Below are positions 11,893-18,626 of a stretch of DNA of 64,000 bases, piece after piece. The DNA is taken from assembly GCF_003012735.1 (NCBI RefSeq), contig NZ_PXYI01000003.1:1-64000 (forward strand), written 5' to 3'. Position numbers and translations under genes: made by a program. The DNA is from Allosphingosinicella deserti. GTDB taxonomy: Bacteria; Pseudomonadota; Alphaproteobacteria; Sphingomonadales; Sphingomonadaceae. The notes under the pieces are model-generated. The model was not told the origin of the DNA, ran no database searches, and saw only the letters and a program-made list of their open reading frames with translations. Position 1 is the first letter of the stretch; each line of letters starts with the position of its first letter.

Positions 11893-13008
11893 ATGCCACT
11901 CTACCTCAACGACGATCAGACGATGCTTCAGGACACCGCCCGGACCTTCCTCGCGGAGGAAGGATCGATCCAGAAGCAGTTGCGCAAATATCGCGACATG
12001 AACTGCAAGGATGGGTTCGGCCATGCGTTGTGGCGGCAGTTTGGGGAGATGGGGTTCACCGGGATCCTCGTCGCCGAGGAGGATGGCGGCCTTGGCCTGG
12101 GCCATGTCGAGGCCGGGATCGTGCTGGAGGAGATCGGGCGCAATCTCACACCGTCTCCGTTCCTGACCACCGCGATCGGGGCGGTCGAGGCGCTGCGGGA
12201 AACGCCGCATCGGCAACGCTGGCTGCCGGGCATTCTTTCCGGCGAGACAGTGGCTGCTTTGGCGATCGACGAGGGTGCCAAGCATCGGCCGGAGGGCATC
12301 GCGCTCACGGCCGAGCGTTGCGGCAACGGCTTCCGCCTGAGCGGCGCCAAGCAATTCGTCGTTCAGGGCGCATCGGCCGATCTCTTCGTGGTCGCCGCAA
12401 AAGCCGAGGAGGGGCCGACTCTGTTCGTCGTCGAGAAGGATGCCGGCGGGCTGGAAGTCGAGGGCGTTCGGCTTGCCGACAGCAGCATCGCTGCACGGCT
12501 GACGTTCGAGGGCGTCGAGGTCGATGCCGATGCGGTGATCGGCGATGTCGGGCAGGGGGGCGCGGTGCTCGACCGGGTGCTCAACGGCGTGCGGGCCGGC
12601 GCCGCGTCCGAAATGGTCGGTGTGGCGTCGGGGTCGATGGCGCTGACCGTCGACTATCTCAGGCAGCGCAAGCAGTTCGGCAAGCTGATCGGCGAATTCC
12701 AGGCGCTCCAGCACCGCGCCGCGCATCTGTATTCCGAGGTCGAGATCGCGCGGGCCGCGGCGCTCAAGGCCCAGCAATTGCTGGATGAAGGCAGCGACGA
12801 GGCGGAATTGTTCGTCTCGGTTGCGAAGGCCAAGGCAGGCATGGTCTCGACGCTTGCCGTCCAGGAAGGCGTTCAGATGCATGGCGGCGTCGGCATGACC
12901 GACGAATATGACATCGGCCTCTACATGAAGCGCGACCGCGTGCTGAACGAGCTGTTCGGCGATGTGAACTATCACGCGGAGCGGGTCGCGCGGCTGCGGG
13001 GATACTGA
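11893..13008 (+). CDS. Acyl-CoA dehydrogenase-like subunit lacking the catalytic EGT motif
   Basis: A 371-residue protein with the acyl-CoA dehydrogenase fold: GILVAEEDGGLGLGHVE (~58), the SGAKQFVVQGASAD strand (~148), and QFGKLIGEFQALQHRAAH (~261) from the third domain. At the C-terminus, where catalytic members have EGT(S/A)xIQ, it reads TDEYDIGLYMKRDRVLNELFG, so the catalytic glutamate of that position is missing. This is what is seen in the non-catalytic partner of heteromeric dehydrogenases, and the adjacent 395-residue enzyme has the motif. ATG 11893 has no clear ribosome-binding site. Confidence 0.88.
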   Translation: MPLYLNDDQTMLQDTARTFLAEEGSIQKQLRKYRDMNCKDGFGHALWRQFGEMGFTGILVAEEDGGLGLGHVEAGIVLEEIGRNLTPSPFLTTAIGAVEALRETPHRQRWLPGILSGETVAALAIDEGAKHRPEGIALTAERCGNGFRLSGAKQFVVQGASADLFVVAAKAEEGPTLFVVEKDAGGLEVEGVRLADSSIAARLTFEGVEVDADAVIGDVGQGGAVLDRVLNGVRAGAASEMVGVASGSMALTVDYLRQRKQFGKLIGEFQALQHRAAHLYSEVEIARAAALKAQQLLDEGSDEAELFVSVAKAKAGMVSTLAVQEGVQMHGGVGMTDEYDIGLYMKRDRVLNELFGDVNYHAERVARLRGY

Positions 13009-13015
13009 CGGATTG

Positions 13016-13150
13016 CCCTCCCTGAAAGGGAGGGGTCAGGGGTGGGTGGCGCGCGGAGCGCGCCCTCGTCCCGCAGTGCCAGGGCGGAGCGCCGGCGTCG
13101 AGCCGCCGCTCCGCCACCCACCCCCGGCCCCTCCCTTGCAGGGAGGGGGG
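13016..13150. repeat. GC-rich inverted-repeat element (family B), copy 1
   Basis: Left arm 13016-13049 (CCCTCCCTGAAAGGGAGGGG then a TCAGGGGTGGGTGG block) and right arm 13115-13150 are near-reverse complements about 65 bp apart. Each arm is itself a small hairpin (CCCTCCC...GGGAGGG). The right arm supplies the purine-rich ribosome-binding region of the next gene. Relatives with GATCCTCCCC ends occur at 44224-44348, 46740-46789 and 53748-53914. Confidence 0.7.
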
Positions 13151-13158
13151 AGTTCCCC

Positions 13159-14325
13159 ATGCCCCTCGACACCGACACGTTCGACGCCCTGCTCGCCACC
13201 ATCCGCCGCTATGTCGCCGAGCGGCTTCGTCCGCTCGAGTCGCAGGTCGCGGAGAACGACGAGGTCCCGCCGGAGATCGTGCAGGAGATGCGCGACATGG
13301 GCCTGTTCGGACTGTCGATCCCCGAGGATTATGGCGGGCTCGGGCTCGACATGACCGAAGAGGTGCGGATCGCGCTGGAGCTCGGGCGGACGTCGCCGGC
13401 CTTCCGGTCGGTGTTCGGCACCAATGTCGGCATCGGCAGCCAGGGCCTGGTGATGGCAGGCTCCGACGCGCAAAAGGCGGAATGGCTGCCGCGGATCGCC
13501 ACAGGCGAGGTGATCACCAGCTTCGCGCTGACCGAGCCCGGCGCGGGATCCGACAGCGCGTCCGTCGCCACCCGCGCGGTGCGCGAGCCCGGATCGGGGC
13601 CGAGGACCGGCAACGACATCTACCGTCTGTCGGGCACAAAGCGCTACATCACCAATGCCGACAGGGCCTCGCTGTTCACCGTCATGGCGCGGACCGGCGA
13701 GGCCGGCGCGAAGGGTGTGTCGGCCTTCCTCGTCCCCGCCGATCTGCCCGGCGTCACCATCGGCCGGCCCGAGACCAAGATGGGCCAGCAAGGCGCCCAT
13801 GTCTGCGACGTCCATTTCGACAACGTGCCGGTGCCGGCGGCCAATCGACTCGGCGCGGAGGGGGAGGGGTTCCGGATCGCAATGCAGGTGCTCGACCGCG
13901 GCCGGCTGCACATCGCCGCGGTCTGTACCGGCATCGCCGAAAGGCTGGTTGCGGATTCGGTCGCTTACGCGCTGGAGCGCAAGCAGTTCGGCAAGCCGAT
14001 TGCCGATTTCCAGCTCGTTCAGGCGATGATCGCGGACTCCAAGACCGATGCGATGGCGGCACGCGCCCTGGTGCTCGAAACCGCTGCGCTCAAGGATGGG
14101 GGAGCGCCGATCACGCTGGAAGCGGCGGCCGCGAAATATTTCGCAAGCGAGGCGGTGGGCCGCGTCGCCGACCGCGCCGTCCAGATTTTCGGCGGTGCCG
14201 GCTATATCGCCGATTACGGCATCGAGCGCCTCTATCGCGACGTTCGCCTGTTCCGGATCTACGAAGGCACCAGCCAGATCCAGCAACTGGTGATCGCGCG
14301 CGAAACGCTCAAGCGGGGCGGCTGA
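13159..14325 (+). CDS. Acyl-CoA dehydrogenase
   Basis: A 388-residue homotetramer-type acyl-CoA dehydrogenase with all the standard marks: FALTEPGAGSDSASVATRA (~121), YRLSGTKRYITNA (~155), LERKQFGKPIADFQLVQ (~273), GGAGYIADYGIERLYRDVR (~345), and RIYEGTSQIQQLVIARETL at the end with the catalytic Glu. It is the last gene of the plus-strand catabolic run. The start at 13159 lies just after the right arm of a palindromic element whose GGGAGGGGGGAG acts as the ribosome-binding site. Between residues 145 and 155 it carries a short Gly/Pro-rich loop (EPGSGPRTGND) that looks like a small local insertion. Confidence 0.94.
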   Translation: MPLDTDTFDALLATIRRYVAERLRPLESQVAENDEVPPEIVQEMRDMGLFGLSIPEDYGGLGLDMTEEVRIALELGRTSPAFRSVFGTNVGIGSQGLVMAGSDAQKAEWLPRIATGEVITSFALTEPGAGSDSASVATRAVREPGSGPRTGNDIYRLSGTKRYITNADRASLFTVMARTGEAGAKGVSAFLVPADLPGVTIGRPETKMGQQGAHVCDVHFDNVPVPAANRLGAEGEGFRIAMQVLDRGRLHIAAVCTGIAERLVADSVAYALERKQFGKPIADFQLVQAMIADSKTDAMAARALVLETAALKDGGAPITLEAAAAKYFASEAVGRVADRAVQIFGGAGYIADYGIERLYRDVRLFRIYEGTSQIQQLVIARETLKRGG

Positions 14326-14361
14326 CCAGCCGCCTCTTCCGTACGTCATCGTGACGGCTTC

Positions 14362-14386
14362 GGAACAAGCCTGATATGTGTTAGTT
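14362..14386 (+). promoter_or_regulatory. EcfG-type general-stress promoter
   Basis: GGAAC (14362-14366), a 16-base spacer, then AGTT (14383-14386). The alphaproteobacterial EcfG sigma promoter is GGAAC-N16/17-cGTT, so only one base differs. It reads toward the small lipoprotein gene at 14497, with about 105 nt of leader. The leader contains a hairpin at 14442-14466. Confidence 0.5.
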
Positions 14387-14441
14387 GGGTATGTTGTCGC
14401 GTCACGCATTGCGGCACTGGCAGTTCAACTCCACTGCCAAA

Positions 14442-14466
14442 GGCGCCTCGGTGTTGCCGAGGCGTC
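14442..14466 (+). terminator. Hairpin in the leader of the lipoprotein gene
   Basis: GGCGCCTCGG (14442-14451) pairs with CCGAGGCGTC (14457-14466) through a 5-nt loop, followed by TCTTATT. It could end transcription from the dehydrogenase operon or attenuate the EcfG-type promoter upstream. Only the stem is certain. Confidence 0.45.
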
Positions 14467-14496
14467 TCTTATTCCGGAGGGGCCAAAGGAGGCTTC

Positions 14497-14724
14497 ATGA
14501 AGACCATCACTGCAGGAATCATCGCAGCCGGCTGCCTGGCACTGGGCGCATGCGACGTCGACCAGACCAAGGAGACCAAGCTTCCGGATGTCGACGTCAA
14601 TGCGAGCGGCGGCCAGCTTCCCGAATTCAACGTCACCGGTCCCGAAGTGAATGTCGGCACCGAGAACAAGACGATCGAAGTTCCGACGGTGGACGTGAAG
14701 GTCCCGGGCGAGAACGCGCAGTAA
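14497..14724 (+). CDS. Small predicted lipoprotein
   Basis: A 75-residue protein with a lipoprotein signal peptide: MKTITAGIIAAGCLALGACD, where LGAC is the lipobox and Cys19 the lipidation site. The mature part is acidic and low in complexity, repeating VDV/EVNV segments (PDVDVNASGG, GPEVNVGTEN, VPTVDVKVPG) that suggest a short repeated beta motif. I do not recognise a functional family. An EcfG-like promoter upstream suggests induction under general stress. AAAGGAGG a few bases before the ATG is a strong ribosome-binding site. Confidence 0.75.
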   Translation: MKTITAGIIAAGCLALGACDVDQTKETKLPDVDVNASGGQLPEFNVTGPEVNVGTENKTIEVPTVDVKVPGENAQ

Positions 14725-14851
14725 GCGAATTTCACTCTCCGGCGGGTCGCGGCAGGCGCTGCGGCCCGCCGGCGGGCTCGGGCATGCGGGGCTCGCTCCG
14801 GAATTGCCCGTCCCGCGATCCGTTTCAGCCTCATCCCTTGGAGCGAAGGCA

Positions 14852-15301
14852 TTGCGTCCTTACGCGCTTGTCTGTGCCGGGATCCTGCTTTGCCTGACCC
14901 CGGCCGACTCCACAGCGGCCGGTTCAGCCGTCCGCCTGCCAGGCCCTCACTACGAAATCCTGCGCTCCGGCCCGGCCGGCGGCGCCCACCCCAGGCGATC
15001 GGACGAGGTCGCGATCCGCTATGTCGGCACGCTCAGCGACGGCCGGGTGTTCAGCACATCGGCGCGCGACGGCGCCGATGTCTCGACCTTTCCGGTGCGG
15101 ACTGTGATCCCCGGGTTCAGCGCCCTGATCCAGCTCATGCGTCCCGGTGATCGCTGGCGGTTCACCATCCCGGCCTATCTGGCCTATGGACCGGAGGGCA
15201 AGCGCCTGACCCCGAGCGAGCGCAACCTGAAGCGAGACGTCCCGCCCGACAGCATTCTCATCTTCGACGTGGAGCTGGTGTCGATCGTCCCGGCCCGGTG
15301 A
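14852..15301 (+). CDS. FKBP-type peptidyl-prolyl cis-trans isomerase, secreted
   Basis: A ~149-residue periplasmic prolyl isomerase. The FKBP core is clear: VAIRYVGTLSDGRVFSTS, VRTVIPGFSALIQLMRPGD, then RFTIPAYLAYGPEG and a final ILIFDVELVSI strand. The N-terminus (RPYALVCAGILLCLTPADSTAAG) is a good Sec signal. I chose TTG 14852 because GGAG lies 8 bases upstream and the signal peptide then begins at once. A TTG at 14804 would add 16 residues without purpose. It would help fold secreted proteins. Confidence 0.82.
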   Translation: MRPYALVCAGILLCLTPADSTAAGSAVRLPGPHYEILRSGPAGGAHPRRSDEVAIRYVGTLSDGRVFSTSARDGADVSTFPVRTVIPGFSALIQLMRPGDRWRFTIPAYLAYGPEGKRLTPSERNLKRDVPPDSILIFDVELVSIVPAR

Positions 15302-15506
15302 GCGGCGCCGACGTGCAGCCTCAGATGCCGGCATACCATTCATAGTGGCGGCGATCCTCCCAGAAGCCGGCCTTTCCGCGATGGGCGGCATCGAGCGACG
15401 CGACCGCTCCGACTCCGCGAGATATGTGGCATGCTTGCAGCCGAGCTGGCGTTCCCGGCGACGGAACGTCGTCTCGATCAGCCGAGGCGGGGCGGCGCCG
15501 CGAGGG

Positions 15507-15728
15507 TCATTGGACGATTTCCGGAGCGACCGTCCTGCCGTCTTCAACAGGCCAGCGCCCGAGCGCGAGGATCCACAGGGCGATCGCCCAGCCCGGCAGG
15601 CTGAGCAGCGCGAGCGCACTCCACCAGCCGGACCTACCGGCGCGCCGGAAGACCAGGGCGAGCGGCCAAATCACCGCGGCCCCGTAAATGAGGATGATGC
15701 CCCAGTGCCAGATCGACAGCCCGCCCAT
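15507..15728 (-). CDS. Small two-helix membrane protein
   Basis: A 73-residue protein with two hydrophobic helices: ~8-25 (GIILIYGAAVIWPLALVF) and ~35-56 (WSALALLSLPGWAIALWILA), separated by RRAGRSGWW. The layout resembles short superinfection/phospholipase-D-nuclease N-terminal-like or DUF805-like fragments, but I do not recognise a defined family. AAAGGGGAG nine bases before ATG 15728 is a strong ribosome-binding site, supporting it as a real gene. It is downstream of the MarR-type gene on the same strand but separated by 94 bp. Confidence 0.65.
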   Translation of the reverse strand: MGGLSIWHWGIILIYGAAVIWPLALVFRRAGRSGWWSALALLSLPGWAIALWILALGRWPVEDGRTVAPEIVQ

Positions 15729-15822
15729 ATTGTGCTCCCCTTTGGCTATTTCGATGTTTATCGCCGAGCGGTCGGCGCAATCACTTCGGGTTGCCGAGCT
15801 CGCCGGCATGCGCCGGCCGCAC

Positions 15823-16317
15823 TCAAAGAGCGTCCCCGAGCAGCGGGTAGAACCCCGCCAGAACCCGCTCCACCTGCCCGCTCCCCAGCGGCGTGAGCCG
15901 CAGGAAGGCACGGCGCCGGTCTTCCGGATCGAGTGCACGGGCGATAATCCCGACCTCTTCCAGCCGTTTGACGTAGCGCAGGCCGGTCGATGGCGGGGCC
16001 GCGGCGGCGATCGAGGCGCTGGTCACCGAGACGGGCTCGTCAAGCGTCTCCGCGATGTAGAGGTTGAGGAGGATGTCCCAAGCGGGATCTGCGAAGAGGT
16101 CGTCCGGAAAAAGACCTTCGCGAAAGCGCCGGAAGCGGTAGAGCAGCAAGGCGAGCTGGGCGAGCGTCCGCCGCTGCGCGCGGGATGGCGGTGCCCGCTT
16201 CGCCTCGGGGCCGAGGGCTTCGGCGGCGCGACGCATCGCTTCGGGTGCGTCTGTCATCAACCGCTCGAAAGCTGCCCGAGAGAGTGCAATCAGCGGCTCG
16301 TCGTCAGTCCAGGGCAT
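15823..16317 (-). CDS. MarR-type winged-helix transcriptional regulator
   Basis: A 164-residue protein. The central part DPAWDILLNLYIAETLDEPVS and SVTSASIAAAAPPSTGLRYV is the winged-helix recognition region, and KRLEEVGIIARALDPEDRRR is the wing, with the DxRR motif typical of MarR proteins. The N-terminal ~60 residues form an extra helical segment seen in sphingomonad regulators of this kind. The effector is unknown. The start at 16317 follows GGAGACG by about ten bases. No obvious target flanks it except the small membrane protein downstream. Confidence 0.78.
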   Translation of the reverse strand: MPWTDDEPLIALSRAAFERLMTDAPEAMRRAAEALGPEAKRAPPSRAQRRTLAQLALLLYRFRRFREGLFPDDLFADPAWDILLNLYIAETLDEPVSVTSASIAAAAPPSTGLRYVKRLEEVGIIARALDPEDRRRAFLRLTPLGSGQVERVLAGFYPLLGDAL

Positions 16318-16670
16318 TGGATTTCGTCTCCGGCACCCGCTGTTCGTGCCGGTTCTCATTGTCGCGTTCAGGCACCGTTCCGCGCTGTCCCTTCCTTGTC
16401 GATTGCAGAGCACCTCCGCTCCGTCGCGTGGGCTTGTCGACACCGCCAACCCGCCGCTCGGTGCGGGAGAAGGCGGGGCGGCGTCGCACCCGGGTGAACC
16501 CTCGAGCCTTCGCTCGCGAGGGTGCCGGCGCCGCGCTTCGGGAAGGTGAAGATCGGCGCCGGCGCGAACGAGGGTCATCGGCGACCCGCTTTCATCGAAG
16601 AGACTCCCGTATTTTCAGGGGGTCGTCTCTCCCCCCAAAGGGTCATCGGGTAGAAAAAGGCGGTATCTGC

Positions 16671-17447
16671 TCAGTCGCGGACGAGATCGGACAGGCTGAT
16701 CTGCCCGTAATGCAAGGATCGCGTGACGAGTTGCACGCTCTTGGCGACCTGGAATGCCTGGCGCGCTTCCTTGAGGTGGCGCTTCACCGTCTCGTCGGAG
16801 ATGCCCAGCCTGGCGGCGATCTGCCGTTCGTTGAGGCCGCGCCCGACCAGGATGGTGCATTGCAGCTGACGGTCCGTGAGCTTCCGCGCGCGCGGGGCGG
16901 GCTGGGGGCGGGCGTTTGCGACCATCGTCCGGGCAGCCTGAAAGGCGAAGGCGCCGACAAGCTGGGCCATGGCGAGATTGTGCATCGGCAAGGGCCGCCC
17001 CACCCGCATCGCGAAAGTGCACGACCCGGTCGCTTCCCCGGGCACATGGGCCGGCACGGTATAGCCGGACCACAGACCGGCGCGACGGGTGTCGTCGGTG
17101 AGGGCACGATGCGCCGCGGTGAAGTCGATCAGGCTCGGCACCTCGTCCCAGGTAAAGCCGACATTGGTGCGCTGGCTTGCCAGCAGGATCGGATCGTCGG
17201 AGACGATGCCGCGGCGGATATATTCCTCGACCCAGGCCTGCGGATAGTTGCTGAGCGCGACCATCTCGCCGCGGTCCATGTGGCCGAGCGAGGGATCATA
17301 ATGGGTAAGATCGACATGGTGCATCAGCGCATAATGATCGAAGCCCATCTCGTGCGAGACGGTCTCCAGAAGCGTCTCGAGAGCGCGCGCGGACCTGACC
17401 GAACGCGACTCGTCGATGAAGGACTGTACCTCGGCGATTCTGCTCAG
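16671..17447 (-). CDS. LuxR family quorum-sensing-type regulator (LuxR solo), probable CTG start
   Basis: An autoinducer-binding domain (residues ~1-165) joined to a LuxR helix-turn-helix (LTDRQLQCTILVGRGLNERQIA...). The ligand-pocket pattern of acyl-homoserine-lactone receptors is present: NYPQAWVEEYIRRGIVSDDP, then FTWDE, and GYTVPAHVPGEATG. The nearest ATG (17348) would delete the first helix. The reading frame continues upstream with a family-like sequence (SRIAEVQSFIDESRS...LLETVSHEMGF) but has no ATG, GTG or TTG. A CTG at 17447 is preceded by GTGGGAGGCCAAT, an excellent ribosome-binding site, so I use it. There is no luxI-type synthase in the window. Confidence 0.82.
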   Translation of the reverse strand: MSRIAEVQSFIDESRSVRSARALETLLETVSHEMGFDHYALMHHVDLTHYDPSLGHMDRGEMVALSNYPQAWVEEYIRRGIVSDDPILLASQRTNVGFTWDEVPSLIDFTAAHRALTDDTRRAGLWSGYTVPAHVPGEATGSCTFAMRVGRPLPMHNLAMAQLVGAFAFQAARTMVANARPQPAPRARKLTDRQLQCTILVGRGLNERQIAARLGISDETVKRHLKEARQAFQVAKSVQLVTRSLHYGQISLSDLVRD

Positions 17448-17578
17448 ATTGGCCTCCCACGACGGCCGATAAGTCCTTGTTCCCTGCGGAAGACAATCGC
17501 AGATCAGGGACGCGAAGTCGACAAGACCAATTCAGAAAGTGGGACGGCGTCTCGCGTGCACGGCCTGAGCGTGTCGCG

Positions 17579-17989
17579 TCAGTCCTGGACGGCAGCCGGG
17601 TCGCTGCGGCTGAGCAGGAGGTTCATCCGGGCGGCGGCGATCGGCTTCGTGCGGTCCTGCTGCCAGGCATGCGCCTCGACATTGGCGACGCGCTTGCCGA
17701 GCCGCGTGATCACCGCCGAAGCGTAGGTCTCCACGGCAGTGCCGCCGCGCATGAAATCGACGCTGACGTTGATCGGCTTCGGGGTCACGCCGGGCTGGTC
17801 GGCGAGCGCGTCGTAAAGGGTGCCGAGGGCCGCGAATTCGAGCAGGCCGGCGATGGCACCGCCGTGCAGGAAGCCGGGCCGGCCGATCACCTGGTCGCGA
17901 AACGGCATCACCCACAGCAGATTGCCGGCATCGTCGCGGCGGGTGCTGAGGCCGAGCAATTCGGCATAAGGCGGCAAGGCGGGAGTCAT
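17579..17989 (-). CDS. PaaI-type hotdog-fold thioesterase
   Basis: A 136-residue hotdog protein. FLHGGAIAGLLEFAALGTLYD (~40) carries the HGG-A...E pattern in which the Gly-Gly and the helix residue form the acyl-CoA thioesterase site. SVDFMRGG and the strand VITRLGKRVANVEAHAWQQD complete the fold. It should hydrolyse small or aromatic acyl-CoA thioesters, possibly as a housekeeping enzyme for the acyl-CoA catabolism encoded nearby. The TGA stop lies 19 bp from the DUF2064 gene start region on the opposite side. Confidence 0.85.
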   Translation of the reverse strand: MTPALPPYAELLGLSTRRDDAGNLLWVMPFRDQVIGRPGFLHGGAIAGLLEFAALGTLYDALADQPGVTPKPINVSVDFMRGGTAVETYASAVITRLGKRVANVEAHAWQQDRTKPIAAARMNLLLSRSDPAAVQD

Positions 17990-18008
17990 GCGGCCGGGTT
18001 AGCGAGCG

Positions 18009-18626
18009 TCACAAGCTCCGGCAATCGCGCAGGTGGGGGCGCATCGCGAGCGGAAGCGAGTCGATGTCGCTGGGTTCATCGATGTCGCGCAGCGTTTCCC
18101 GGAGATCGACGCTCCACCCAGAAGCGGCGATCCTTTGGATCGTCAAGGCAGCAACCCTGTCGCTGCTCCACGGCATGTCCTCGAACAGCCGCCCGTCGAA
18201 GCGGCGCAGGCCGAGCAGAACGTAGCCGCCGTCGGCGGCGGGATGGAGAACGGCGTCGTGGGTGTCCAGCGCCGCCGCTGCCGCGCGCAAATGGGCGGCA
18301 TCGAGCGTCGGGCAATCGCCGCCGATCAGCAGAGCGGTCTCGCCGCCTTCGATCGTGCGCCGGGCGGCGCGGGCAAGCCGTTCGCCCAGGTCGCCATCGC
18401 CTTGGGCGGAGAGCCGAACCCCGAGCGAGAGCGGCCCCCAGGTTCGGGCATCGGGCTCCCCGCACAGTTCCACCGTAAGCCCGGTCGCGCGCGCCGTGCG
18501 CAGCGTCGAACACAGCATCCGCCGCGCCAGCCGGGCGGCGGCTTCAGCACCGAGCAAGGGTATCAGCCGAGTCTTCACCCGTCCGGCGACCGGCGCCTTG
18601 GCGAAGACGAGGATTCGGGTGCTCAC
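18009..18626 (-). CDS. DUF2064 / TIGR04282-type nucleotidyl- or glycosyltransferase
   Basis: A 205-residue GT-A-fold protein. VFAKAPVAGRVKTRLIPLLG at the N-terminus is the family hallmark, followed by LLIGGDCPTLDAAHL (~97) and HPAADGGYVLLGLRR (~126) with the acidic metal-binding residues. The family is named for occurrence in arsenosugar-biosynthesis clusters; in general it is a predicted sugar or nucleotide transferase. The start is GTG 18626, which overlaps the TGA of the upstream gene by four bases (GTGA), so translation is coupled. With the radical SAM and TIGR04283-type genes across the divergent promoter it forms one functional group. Confidence 0.85.
   Translation of the reverse strand: MSTRILVFAKAPVAGRVKTRLIPLLGAEAAARLARRMLCSTLRTARATGLTVELCGEPDARTWGPLSLGVRLSAQGDGDLGERLARAARRTIEGGETALLIGGDCPTLDAAHLRAAAAALDTHDAVLHPAADGGYVLLGLRRFDGRLFEDMPWSSDRVAALTIQRIAASGWSVDLRETLRDIDEPSDIDSLPLAMRPHLRDCRSL

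Noticed and set aside
16671-17447. A complete quorum-sensing luxI/luxR pair
   Set aside because: No autoinducer synthase gene lies in the window, so it is treated as a LuxR solo.
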